Below are positions 1 through 8,531 of a DNA stretch of 64,000 nt, in pieces. Both the position numbers and the translations under genes were made by a program. The DNA comes from an uncultured Collinsella sp. Its GTDB lineage: Bacteria > Actinomycetota > Coriobacteriia > Coriobacteriales > Coriobacteriaceae. The notes beneath the pieces were generated by a model, which had not been told where the DNA came from, made no database searches, and worked only from the letters and a program-made list of their open reading frames with translations. The stretch spans positions 1 to 64,000 of the forward strand of contig CAUBMI010000005.1 of assembly GCA_958436995.1 (NCBI GenBank). Direction: 5' to 3'. Positions within the stretch are counted from its first letter, which is position 1; each line of letters opens with the position of its first letter.

Positions 1-266
1 TCACGGTGCTTATTTCCCAGTGATCACTCGGACCACTTCTTAGTGAACATCAACATGAGGTCCGGCAGTTTCCTATCAGTCGTCTGAAACGGCGGCGTCC
101 GCGCCGGCAACGCCCCCCGGCCCTCTTCGGGGCAGGGGCAGACGGCCGTACGTGGGCGCCCGATCGGCGGCCCTTTCGGGCTTGCTTGCATCGTGTCCAA
201 CACCGGGGAAATACATCAACGGGATATCGAATAGCTCATTTCTGACTGTAATGGGAGGTAGTGGCC
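1..266. other. Leader region with no supported gene
   Basis: No convincing gene is visible before the KAP NTPase. A minus-strand open frame here is arginine- and proline-rich and looks like an antisense shadow of GC-rich DNA. The only clear signal is the ribosome binding site GGAGG at 254-258, which serves the next gene. The left edge of the accessory island lies outside the window. Confidence 0.4.
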
Positions 267-2513
267 TTGGATAACTCCAACTTATCTCTTGCCACCGATA
301 CGCCAATCAAGGCGAGGGAGCAAGATCTTATCGGAAGGATCCCTTTCGCTGAGAGGCTGGCTGATATTCTGAAATCCGCAGCTGGCCCTGAGTCGCTTGT
401 CATTGGTTTGTACGGGCCTTGGGGCTCAGGCAAGACTTCGGTTATAAACCTCGTTGAAAATGCGCTCTCCCGAAAAGACGATGACGGAAAGGCGGGCGTC
501 TCGGTCGTCCGTTTCGAGCCCTGGAATTACCTCACGGCCGAGCAGCTGCTCGCTCAGTTCCTTAAGGAAGTTGAGGGTGCGCTTGATAAAGATGCATATG
601 GGCGGCGCAAGCTATTCGGCAAGCTGCGCGGTAAGCGCCCCGAGGTGCTCAATGCCTTTGCGGCATATTCTGAAGCCTTGTTGATGACCGCCGGCGCCGC
701 TGCCAGTTTAGCGGGCGCGCCGCTTGCGGGCGTTGCTGTGCCCGCCTTCGGCAATCGTTTGACGAGCAGGTTGAGGAAATCTGCAGATAGGGCGGGAAGC
801 GTCTCCGCGAAGAAACAGAGACTTGAGGAGGAGCTCCTCAAGTTCGATGGGCGGGTCGTAGTGATTATCGACGACATTGATCGGCTGCCGAACGATCAGG
901 TGCGTATGGTGTTTCAGCTCGTCGCCTCTCTGGCGAAACTTCCCAAGATAAATTACCTTCTTTCATTCGATGAGGAGGTGGTTACGCGGGCTTTGAGTGA
1001 AGTCCAGAAGTGCGATGGCGCCGAATACCTAGAGAAGGTGGTCCAAGTCCCTGTGCGCCTGCCGTCCATTTCATCGGGCGATTTGGAGCGGATACTCCTC
1101 AAGGACATCGACGCGATTTTCGAAGCGTTTTCCTACAGGCGAGAGGACCTTGACGACAAGAGGTGGAACGGCGTCTGCCTGACGTTTCTGAACAATCGGT
1201 TCTCCACCATAAGGGAGGTTCGGCGATTCTCGAACGCGCTGAAGGCGAAGTTGAGCATCCTGCCGCGATTCTGCTGCTTCGAGGACGTCGTCGCCTTGGC
1301 GGTACTGGAGCTCAAGGTGCCAAAAGTCGTCGATTGGGTTCGCGTGCACAAGGACTTCCTATGCGGCACGATTGGATCGTCGTCGTATACGATTAGCGGT
1401 GATCCGAAAGACACCCTCGCCAATTTGAAGGAGCGGTTTTCTGGGCTAGTCCCGAGCTCTGAGGCCAAGTGGGCGGTCGAGGCCGTATGCAGGCTCTTCC
1501 CGCGGGTGGCAAATAAAACTGGCATGAGTCATTGCGTCTATTACTCAAGGAAGAGCTTGAACGCAATCTGGCGGGCCGATTCCTTCGATCTATACTTCCA
1601 TTCGAACATACCGGACGGAATCGATGTTCACGAGGTGCTGGATGCGTTGAACGTGAGCGAGGGCGGAGTGTTGCTCGAAGACCTGCACAGGCACGCTGAA
1701 GCGGGGAGCATGATCGACTTTGTGTCGGCTATGAGGGCCCGTGTATCGACCTTGGAGGAAGGACGTGCCGAAGTCGTCGCCAAGGCATGCCTTTTGGCCT
1801 TGGGCCTGAGCAAGGAAAAGAGCTACGCCCCATTTGCCTCGACGAGTGCCGACCTGGAACTCCTCAGACTCACCGAGTTACTGTTCAAACAGTTGGGGCC
1901 TGCTAAGTCTGGCGAAATTCTGCGAGCGTCGGTGGACGAGAGCAAGGGGAGAGCGATCTATCCGCTCGCGCCTTTCTTGATATCGCAGCTGAACAGCCTG
2001 AATGACAGGGGAGACGGTGGCCGCAAGGCGCTTTTGCCCGAAGGCGACATTTTCGAGCTTTCCGATGCCGTTTGCGCCAAGGTGGGCGAGGACGCCGTCG
2101 AGAGGAACCTGTTCCTAAACGATGAGTGTCGTTATGCGTTGATCTTGCTCAAGAAGCGTAAGCCCAATGAATTCATGGCTTATGCGAAAAGAATTGCCAA
2201 TGCTGACGGGACGAGGTGCGCGTCCTTTCTCTCGTTCGGGTCGGGGCGCTACACCTCGCTGGACAGCGGCGAAGTAACGAGCCTCTCATTCGACAAGGCT
2301 GGTGTCGCAAAGGTGGTCGAGCTCGCAAAGGTCGACGGTCTTCTTGCTGAGGCGCGCGCAGACGGCAGCTTTTTCGACTTGCCGGAAGACTGCCAGCTAG
2401 TTGCGGCAGCTTTCTGCTTTGTGAATAGAGACGATTATGATGGGGACGAGGTCTCTGCCGAAGAGGCTGGTACGCTCCTTGCGAGTTGGAGGCGAAATAA
2501 CAGGAGGGCGTGA
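267..2513 (+). CDS. KAP family P-loop NTPase
   Basis: A STAND-like KAP ATPase of about 748 residues. The Walker A motif GPWGSGKT lies near residues 50-57. The KAP signature FEPWNY follows near 83-88, then a hydrophobic Ala/Gly-rich stretch (about 137-160) that could be the membrane hairpin typical of KAP proteins. The Walker B motif VVIIDDIDRLP is near 198-208. The C-terminal half is not recognisable. KAP NTPases are often membrane-linked and several occur in phage defence loci. I chose TTG at 267 because GGAGG sits 8 bases upstream; an in-frame GTG at 261 is only 2 bases from it. The gene precedes the SIR2-HerA operon on the same strand but is separated from it by a 0.3-kb scar with a transposase fragment, so joint action is only inferred. 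Confidence 0.85.
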   Translation: MDNSNLSLATDTPIKAREQDLIGRIPFAERLADILKSAAGPESLVIGLYGPWGSGKTSVINLVENALSRKDDDGKAGVSVVRFEPWNYLTAEQLLAQFLKEVEGALDKDAYGRRKLFGKLRGKRPEVLNAFAAYSEALLMTAGAAASLAGAPLAGVAVPAFGNRLTSRLRKSADRAGSVSAKKQRLEEELLKFDGRVVVIIDDIDRLPNDQVRMVFQLVASLAKLPKINYLLSFDEEVVTRALSEVQKCDGAEYLEKVVQVPVRLPSISSGDLERILLKDIDAIFEAFSYRREDLDDKRWNGVCLTFLNNRFSTIREVRRFSNALKAKLSILPRFCCFEDVVALAVLELKVPKVVDWVRVHKDFLCGTIGSSSYTISGDPKDTLANLKERFSGLVPSSEAKWAVEAVCRLFPRVANKTGMSHCVYYSRKSLNAIWRADSFDLYFHSNIPDGIDVHEVLDALNVSEGGVLLEDLHRHAEAGSMIDFVSAMRARVSTLEEGRAEVVAKACLLALGLSKEKSYAPFASTSADLELLRLTELLFKQLGPAKSGEILRASVDESKGRAIYPLAPFLISQLNSLNDRGDGGRKALLPEGDIFELSDAVCAKVGEDAVERNLFLNDECRYALILLKKRKPNEFMAYAKRIANADGTRCASFLSFGSGRYTSLDSGEVTSLSFDKAGVAKVVELAKVDGLLAEARADGSFFDLPEDCQLVAAAFCFVNRDDYDGDEVSAEEAGTLLASWRRNNRRA

Positions 2514-2537
2514 TGGAGATGCGGACGTTTCTTTGGA

Positions 2538-2789
2538 CTGGCTATGTGACCGTGCCGGGCGCGGTCGACTTCGCCCGGCCCTCGCCGCTGCTCTTGATGC
2601 AGATGGCGTCGAGCCAGATGTAGGGGAACCGGGCGCCTGGCAGGTCGCACTCCTGCAGCCCGGCGACTGCGTCGTCGGGCGAGGAGCACATCCTGCCACC
2701 TAGCTAACGCTCATGCGGCCTATGCCCATGGACTGTGCCACGTGCTTCACTTTCCTCGTAATCACGCCGTCGGTCGGCATCTCAGACGC
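2538..2789 (-). pseudogene. IS256 (Mutator) transposase fragment
   Basis: Reading the minus strand from about 2789, one frame gives a TRKVKHVAQSMGIG-like segment. A +1 shift near 2700 then gives a segment with DAVAGLQECDL and FPYIWLDAICIKSS, before a stop at 2538. This matches the catalytic-core region of IS256/Mutator transposases, where a phrase of the type RFPYxWLDAxYxK contains a catalytic Asp. Both ends of the gene are missing and a frameshift is present, so this is a scar and not a working element. It lies between the KAP NTPase and the SIR2 gene. Confidence 0.7.
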
Positions 2790-2851
2790 GGCGGCGATGG
2801 TGCGTTAGGAGCAATATATAATTGAATCAAAAGCTGGCGAGGAGGTCTTGC

Positions 2852-4045
2852 GTGGAGCATAAGAGCGAACGTCATATGAGGGAAATACTCGTTCCCCTTG
2901 ACGATAACGACAACATGCGCATCGAAGAAGAAAACGCGAAGTTCTTACGCAAGGTCTTTGCTAGTGCACATATTAATGTCTTGCTGGGCTCTGGCTTCTC
3001 TGGAAGTGTGGTTCCCGTCCTACAAGGACGGGAATCTTGGTTTCAGGCGGTTGACGAACACATGCGCGATTGTCCGGGAAACGAGAGGGGAATGTGGCTC
3101 TCGGCACGGGCGCTCTTGCGGGCGGAGTATTTCAAATCCATTATGCACCCCCTTCGCGAGGCGCATGCCACTGAGCCGCAGAAAGCGTTTGTTGCCTCGG
3201 CGTGTAGGCTCATCGAGAATCGAGGTACGACAACCCTCCCGAAACGCCTGAACTTCTTCACGACAAACTACGACCCGTTGATAGAGCTCTCACTCGAAAG
3301 TCTCGGCATTCCTTTCAACGACGGCTTTGTTGGGCGGGGAAAGCCGCGGTTCGACCCCTCTGCATTCAGCCGGCTTATGTGCGAGCAATCGCTTTTCATG
3401 GAGTACACCTCGCAGGTGACGACTGCTAATGTGCTGAAGGCGCACGGGTCGTTGACATGGCGACGGGTAGGCGAATCTGATCGCAAAGAGGTTGTGTACT
3501 CAAACGTCGAGAGCACTTTGGACGATTGCGTCGTGGGTCACGATGGCGTTCTTGACCTTCCTGCCGTTTCTGAGCTGGCCTCGTTGGTGAAGGACCCGTG
3601 CAACGCCGCGTCGTTACAATTGTTCAAGGAACTTGTCTCCGGCCTTTCCGTTGACGATGTGGATTTGCTCCAAGCATTCGGGAAGAGCTATGACTCAACG
3701 CTTTGTATCGTGAATCCTGCCAAGCGGAAGTTTGAGGAGACCGTTCTCGAGCAAAGCTACTACGATTTGCTGCGCATCTACGCCAACGAACTTGACCGCA
3801 ACAACGCGCTGCTTCTGGTGTTCGGGTTTTCGTTCGCCGACGAGCATATCCTTGAGCTCACAAAGAGGGCCATACGGTCGAACCCGAAGCTCATAGTGCT
3901 GATTTCATGCCACACTAGAGACGACGCCGCCTGGTATCGCTCCCTGTTCCCCAATGCTGACAATGTCTATCTCCTTGTTCCCAGGGAAGACAAGGAGATC
4001 GGATTGGGTGAGCTCACGGAGGTGCTGAGATGCGTGGCGAGGTGA
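2852..4045 (+). CDS. SIR2 domain protein of a SIR2-HerA defence module
   Basis: About 397 residues. The nucleotide-binding motif VLLGSGFS is at about 43-50, TTNYD at 137-141 (the Asn is the expected catalytic residue), KAHGSL at 196-201 (the expected catalytic His), and FGFSFADEH near 324-332. This is the SIR2_2 type used by prokaryotic defence NADases, which deplete NAD+ during infection. GTG 2852 is preferred because GAGGAGGT ends 5 bases upstream; a TTG at 2822 has a weaker site. The stop overlaps the start of the HerA-like gene by 16 bases, pointing to translational coupling and a complex, as known for SIR2-HerA (Nezha-type) systems. Confidence 0.88.
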   Translation: MEHKSERHMREILVPLDDNDNMRIEEENAKFLRKVFASAHINVLLGSGFSGSVVPVLQGRESWFQAVDEHMRDCPGNERGMWLSARALLRAEYFKSIMHPLREAHATEPQKAFVASACRLIENRGTTTLPKRLNFFTTNYDPLIELSLESLGIPFNDGFVGRGKPRFDPSAFSRLMCEQSLFMEYTSQVTTANVLKAHGSLTWRRVGESDRKEVVYSNVESTLDDCVVGHDGVLDLPAVSELASLVKDPCNAASLQLFKELVSGLSVDDVDLLQAFGKSYDSTLCIVNPAKRKFEETVLEQSYYDLLRIYANELDRNNALLLVFGFSFADEHILELTKRAIRSNPKLIVLISCHTRDDAAWYRSLFPNADNVYLLVPREDKEIGLGELTEVLRCVAR

Positions 4046-5868
4046 GCGGTGACCTCCTCCTGATCGGGGAGGTCACCGATGTTCGCGGCACCAAGGTCAA
4101 GGTGAAGGTGTACAGCCAGGCGAACGAGGCGAGCGTCTTTTACCATGGCGAGCTCGTGCGCGGCGTCTCCGTTGGCGGGTACCTCCGTTTGCCTTGCGGC
4201 TACGACGATGTAATCGGAGTAGTCGAAGGGGACTACCAGCAGGAAAGCAGAGCTGTGGCTTCAAAAGGGGCCGATGGGCGCGAGGCGCCGGGCTCGTACC
4301 TTGAACGCTACGTCGACGTTTCGGTGTTCGGCAGTTTCTCCTCTGGGAGATTTAACCGCGGCATTGAGGTGCTGCCCTTGGTACGTTCGAAGGCGTATCT
4401 TCTCTCGCCCAAGCAGCTCGCGGCCGTGAATTCGCCCGTCGAAGCCACCGGCGCGGGCTTTAGGGTAGGGGAGCTGGTCGGGCATGACGGGGTCGACGTG
4501 AGACTGCCGTTCAATGCGCTGTTCGCGAGCCACATTGGAATCTTTGGGAACACCGGCTCGGGCAAGTCGAACACGCTGTGTCGACTTTTCACTGACTGTC
4601 TCGGGCAGCGTGCCGGATGCGGGAGCAGCAAGTTCGTTTTCATCGACTTTAATGGCGAGTACACTGCAAAGGCCGTATTGTGTCATGACAAGGAAGTCTA
4701 CGGGCCAAGCACTAGAACGGGAGCCGGCGCCAAAATCCCCGTTCCACCTGGCTTCTTCTTTGATGTGGACATGTGGGCAATGTTGGCCAAGGCGACCGAG
4801 AAGACGCAACGGCCGTTTTTGAAAAGGTGCATTCGCAAAGCCGGGGCGATTTTGGAAATGAGCGACCCCGGTGCCTACCTGCGCGGCATGGTCAGAAAGC
4901 TTCTGGAAGACTATTGCGGCTGTGGCCCCGCTTTCGATGAGCAGCGCGAGGATTTGGTAAGGCTCTTTTCACTTGTCCCCGGCGTAGATGTCGGCAGCCT
5001 GGAAAGGGCGATTGACTCTATTGAGGTTTATCAGAAGTACAACAATGCGCTCCACAAACGCGATAGTGGGAAGCTACTTTACTCGCCCGCCGATATGCCT
5101 GAAGTTTTCTCCGATTTATGCTATGAGAGCATGGACTACTCATCGTTGGCTTCTGACAGGCCCGCGCTGCTGGAATTCATCGCGCGATATCGGTTTATTG
5201 AGGCGGTTCGCTCTCATACGATCACTCGTGAGCATATTGCGCCCTTGATACAGCGTTACTCGGCAGAGCTGAGGGAGGCTTCAAAGCTCTACGAGCCTTG
5301 CATCAGCGGTTTCAAATCCGATGTCTCCGTCATCTCGCTTCTCAACGTTAACCTTGAGCAGAAGAAGATCGTTCCGCTCGTCGTGGCGAAGACGCTCTAT
5401 CAGTTCCAGAAGGAGCGCGGGCAAAACGAGCGTGGAAGCAGTGCTCACCTGGTCATCGACGAAGCACACAACGTCTTGTCGTACTCGTCGCAGCGCGAGA
5501 GCGAGAACTGGCGCGACTACCGACTTGAGACGTTCGAGGAAATCGTCAAGGAGGGGCGCAAGTTTGGCATGTACCTCACCGTGTGCAGCCAACGGCCGGC
5601 CGACATATCGCCTACGATTCTCTCGCAGATGCACAACTACTTCATCCATAGACTCGTAAACGACGAGGACCTGAGAGCGATTAGCAAAGCTGTTTCGTTC
5701 ATCGACAGCGCAAATGCGAGCATGATTCCCGTGCTTCCGCAGGGGTGCTGCATAGTGAGTGGCACGGCGACGACGTACCCGGTGCGTGTGCAGGTTGACG
5801 TCCTTGAACTTGAGAAGCAGCCTATGAGCTTCGACAGGGATCTTGCGAAGGCTTGGGGCGTTGGATGA
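4030..5868 (+). CDS. HerA/DUF87 family ATPase
   Basis: 612 residues. The N-terminus has a beta-rich HAS-barrel-like domain (about 8-65). The Walker A motif GNTGSGKS is at 173-180 and the Walker B region LVIDEAHNVL near 474-483. A segment with TVCSQRPADISPTI and an Asn/Arg-rich C-terminal part complete the HerA/FtsK-like hexameric ATPase core. In known systems HerA forms a hexamer that assembles with SIR2 and controls its NADase and nuclease activity. A good site (GGAGGTG, 4018-4024) precedes ATG 4030. The gene overlaps both neighbours (16 bases with SIR2, 4 bases with the next gene), so the three are almost certainly one operon. Confidence 0.88.
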   Translation: MRGEVSGDLLLIGEVTDVRGTKVKVKVYSQANEASVFYHGELVRGVSVGGYLRLPCGYDDVIGVVEGDYQQESRAVASKGADGREAPGSYLERYVDVSVFGSFSSGRFNRGIEVLPLVRSKAYLLSPKQLAAVNSPVEATGAGFRVGELVGHDGVDVRLPFNALFASHIGIFGNTGSGKSNTLCRLFTDCLGQRAGCGSSKFVFIDFNGEYTAKAVLCHDKEVYGPSTRTGAGAKIPVPPGFFFDVDMWAMLAKATEKTQRPFLKRCIRKAGAILEMSDPGAYLRGMVRKLLEDYCGCGPAFDEQREDLVRLFSLVPGVDVGSLERAIDSIEVYQKYNNALHKRDSGKLLYSPADMPEVFSDLCYESMDYSSLASDRPALLEFIARYRFIEAVRSHTITREHIAPLIQRYSAELREASKLYEPCISGFKSDVSVISLLNVNLEQKKIVPLVVAKTLYQFQKERGQNERGSSAHLVIDEAHNVLSYSSQRESENWRDYRLETFEEIVKEGRKFGMYLTVCSQRPADISPTILSQMHNYFIHRLVNDEDLRAISKAVSFIDSANASMIPVLPQGCCIVSGTATTYPVRVQVDVLELEKQPMSFDRDLAKAWGVG

Positions 5869-6623
5869 AAGAAGTGGCTGAGGTGAATGACGATAGTTTT
5901 GCCAAAATGACTGCCGGGTTGGTGGAGAGACACCCTGCGCTCTACTATCGGATGGTGCTGGAGGATTCGCATATTCCGCTCCATGCCGTGAAGAGGGGTT
6001 TCTTCGGTGATACATTCCTCGAGGTCTTCCGGCAATACAACAATGCACTCTTCGATTCGGTCAGGCTGATGATTCGCTACGAGAAGTCGTTGATGGCATG
6101 GGGGGAGATTGTCGCGGGGGTCGACGACAAGGTTCTAAGGGACACATTGGTCATGGATTACGTCCATCCGGTGTTCATGGTAGAGTGCAATCTACCCAAC
6201 GTGTTCAAAGACCGGCTTGTCCGTGGGTGTGTCAAACTCTCAACGGTCGCGAAGGGCGACTACTCGTATCTACAGGAACGCAGACGGGACTGGTATGACG
6301 CATTCCGGAAGAAGTGTGTTGATGTTCCGCTTGGGATGAAGGTGTACGATGTCGTTGACGACGATCTCTACAAAGACGCTGATGCGACGCATTTCCGGCA
6401 GTTGCACGGCTCTAGCATGCATGACTTGTCGCAGAGTCTGGTGAGCGGGCTTGAGCAAACGGTCTCGGTGGACAATTGCATTACAATGCAGACTTATATT
6501 GGAGCTTTCGACCTTAACAAGGAACTTGAGGCCCTGGACAGGCAGAGGCGCAGAATCCAGAAAGCGTACCTATTGTTCGGGGAGTACGGCGATGCGCTGT
6601 ACGAGGGGCGGTCTAGTAATTAG
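5865..6623 (+). CDS. Unknown third protein of the SIR2-HerA operon
   Basis: 252 residues if started at ATG 5865, which overlaps the HerA stop as ATGA. A TTG at 5853 and a GTG at 5883 are in-frame alternatives. I recognise no domain. The protein is soluble, mixed alpha/beta in character, rich in Asp, Tyr and Arg, with a likely helical C-terminus (EALDRQRRRIQKAYLLFGEY). No signal peptide or membrane segment is evident. The translational coupling to HerA suggests a partner, sensor or modulator of the SIR2-HerA complex; that role is inferred from context alone. Confidence 0.75.
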   Translation: MKEVAEVNDDSFAKMTAGLVERHPALYYRMVLEDSHIPLHAVKRGFFGDTFLEVFRQYNNALFDSVRLMIRYEKSLMAWGEIVAGVDDKVLRDTLVMDYVHPVFMVECNLPNVFKDRLVRGCVKLSTVAKGDYSYLQERRRDWYDAFRKKCVDVPLGMKVYDVVDDDLYKDADATHFRQLHGSSMHDLSQSLVSGLEQTVSVDNCITMQTYIGAFDLNKELEALDRQRRRIQKAYLLFGEYGDALYEGRSSN

Positions 6624-7169
6624 GGCGGTGGATTGTTGTAGGAGGCTGGAATGGATAACGTTGGGCCGGGGGAGCTGGAATCATAGCGAACGTCAAAGAT
6701 AGCGAGTCTCAACACTTGCCTCTGTATGATCCAGACGATTGCGAACGTTTTCCGACCTTGGATGTTTGCGATATCTGTCAACGGGGACGCCGCAAGGCGC
6801 GACATGGGTACCGTCAGGTACCGACAACAGTGCAGGCTGCGCCATGTTGACCTCCGAATGCATCCTGACCGACGGGCTCGTGTCCCTCTTTGGGCATAGG
6901 GTCCTCGACATGAAGCTGTTCCGTGGTAAGGAACTGCTGAACCGGCGTACTGCTCGTCACAATCATCGTGTTGGGTCCCTCCTTCTCGTAGCGCATTCGT
7001 AAGCCGATTCCTCCTTTCACCGACTGGCAAAACGATTTACACCTAATTGTGGACACTGCCCACGCGATTTCTCTTTGCCCCCGCATCGATCTCGCTAAAC
7101 TAATTACTGCTGCTACCAGGGCATTTTCTGGTGCACATTCTATTGGCTCCTGCGAAGATCGGAGCGGGT
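6624..7169. other. Intergenic stretch with a possible insertion-sequence end
   Basis: No gene is supported. On the minus strand from about 7052 downward there is a segment containing ACAATTAGGTGTAAATCG, then AGGAGG near 7010 and an open frame from 7003 of about 60 codons. The terminal-like segment resembles ends of IS256-family elements from memory only. The open frame has no recognisable product. This could be the decayed left end of the element whose core fragment lies at 2538-2789, or an unrelated remnant. Confidence 0.3.
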
Positions 7170-8264
7170 ATGTTTGCTGCCGTGTCCCACACCAGCCGTC
7201 ATTACATTGCGATTGTTGCTATGGCCTGCCTATGCGTTTTGCTGGGCGGGCCTTCTTATGCCGCGGGTGCGGAGAGCCTCATCATTGCGGGCGCGACGTA
7301 CTACGAGCCGGGCGTGTCAGGCCCCGGCTGGGCCTGGACCGATGCCGACCACCTGGAGCTTAACGGCTACGCGGGCGAGGCCATCGGCGCCGACGGCGAC
7401 CTGGTGCTGACGCTTGCCGGGCAAAACTCCGTGACGGAGTCGCATGCGCCCGATGCAGACATCACGCTGTGCGGCATGGAGGTGTGGGGCAACCTGACGC
7501 TTCGCGGCTCAGGGACCCTGATGGCGACGGGCTCGCAGTGCGGGATCCACGTATCGCAGGCACTCGTGGTGGACGGCTGCACTGTCGATGCCCGGGCGGA
7601 CGGGGCCGATATTACGGACGAGGCGGTCGCCGGCGTGATCGCAGGCGACATGGCCGTGCGCGGCGGCGGGCGCCTCGTTGCCGCGGGCGCCGGGTCCGGG
7701 GCGGGCGTGCGCGCTTACGGCGTGTATCTGCAGGATGCGGGCCTTGGCGCAGGTGCGGCCGGCTGTCGGCTTTCCGTCGACGCCTCGTGGCTCGATGCGG
7801 CCGGTACCGACGGCGGCGTTGCGTGCTCGGGCGGAACGCTTGTGTCTGCGCGGTTTGTGACGCCTGCTGGCGGGACCTTTGGTGCTAGTGGCGTGGTGGA
7901 TGCCTCCGGTGCGGTGGCACCGCATGTGGTGGTTGAGCCCGATGTCGCCACGCCTCCGGCGGGGGAGACCGACAGAGGCGAGGTGCCGGGCGATAGCACG
8001 GACAAGTCTCCCGCCAATGCCAACCCCGCTACCGGAGAGCCCACCACTGGGCCCACGGCAAATCCCTCGCTGCAACCCGCGGCCACGCCAACCAAGTCAA
8101 CAACGACAGTAACCAAGACCACGGTGTCCACGTCCTCCAAGCCCAAGGCTGACACCGTGACAACTGTAGCGCTCCCCAAGACCGCCGACAGCAACTGGAT
8201 CGCCGCGTCCGTAGCGCTTTTCCTACTGGGGACAGTGCTCCTGGCTGCCGCATATCGCTGCTAA
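7170..8264 (+). CDS. Sortase-anchored surface protein (LPKTA)
   Basis: 364 residues. An N-terminal signal peptide (basic start, hydrophobic core, cleavage near SYAAGA) is followed by a beta-rich, Gly/Ala-rich body with repeated short strand units (LVLTLAG, GNLTLRGSGTL, GDMAVRGGGRL) resembling a carbohydrate-binding or beta-helix fold. A Thr/Pro/Ser-rich stalk of about 70 residues comes next. The C-terminus is a sorting signal: LPKTA (about 335-339), a hydrophobic helix and a short end with a single Arg. Sortase would link it to peptidoglycan. ATG 7170 has GGAG 5 bases upstream and gives a normal signal peptide; an in-frame GTG at 7131 would add 13 residues. No sortase gene is nearby. Confidence 0.8.
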   Translation: MFAAVSHTSRHYIAIVAMACLCVLLGGPSYAAGAESLIIAGATYYEPGVSGPGWAWTDADHLELNGYAGEAIGADGDLVLTLAGQNSVTESHAPDADITLCGMEVWGNLTLRGSGTLMATGSQCGIHVSQALVVDGCTVDARADGADITDEAVAGVIAGDMAVRGGGRLVAAGAGSGAGVRAYGVYLQDAGLGAGAAGCRLSVDASWLDAAGTDGGVACSGGTLVSARFVTPAGGTFGASGVVDASGAVAPHVVVEPDVATPPAGETDRGEVPGDSTDKSPANANPATGEPTTGPTANPSLQPAATPTKSTTTVTKTTVSTSSKPKADTVTTVALPKTADSNWIAASVALFLLGTVLLAAAYRC

Positions 8265-8352
8265 GGCCTCGTTTAAGCGAGACCAGGGGAGAGGTGAATG
8301 CAGCTATTGCAGAAGTCTTTAGCCTTCTACTAAATCAATTTCTTAGAGATTG

Positions 8353-8392
8353 GTGCCGTATCAGCTATCGCTGCGACGGCACTATTTTGTTT
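8353..8392 (+). terminator. Probable terminator after the surface protein
   Basis: GTGCCGT (8353-8359) pairs perfectly with ACGGCAC (8376-8382), followed by the T-rich run TATTTTGTTT. It lies about 90 bases past the surface-protein stop. Confidence 0.5.
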
Positions 8393-8531
8393 AGCTCAAC
8401 TGCCTCTCGATCTGTTACCGATGTTGAACCTTACACTCCATCTGCCAGAGCGATAAGATAATTGCAATCCAAATGCTGCCGTTTATAAAGCTTCATTTGG
8501 ACCCAATTGCCTACATCACTGGAGACCAACC

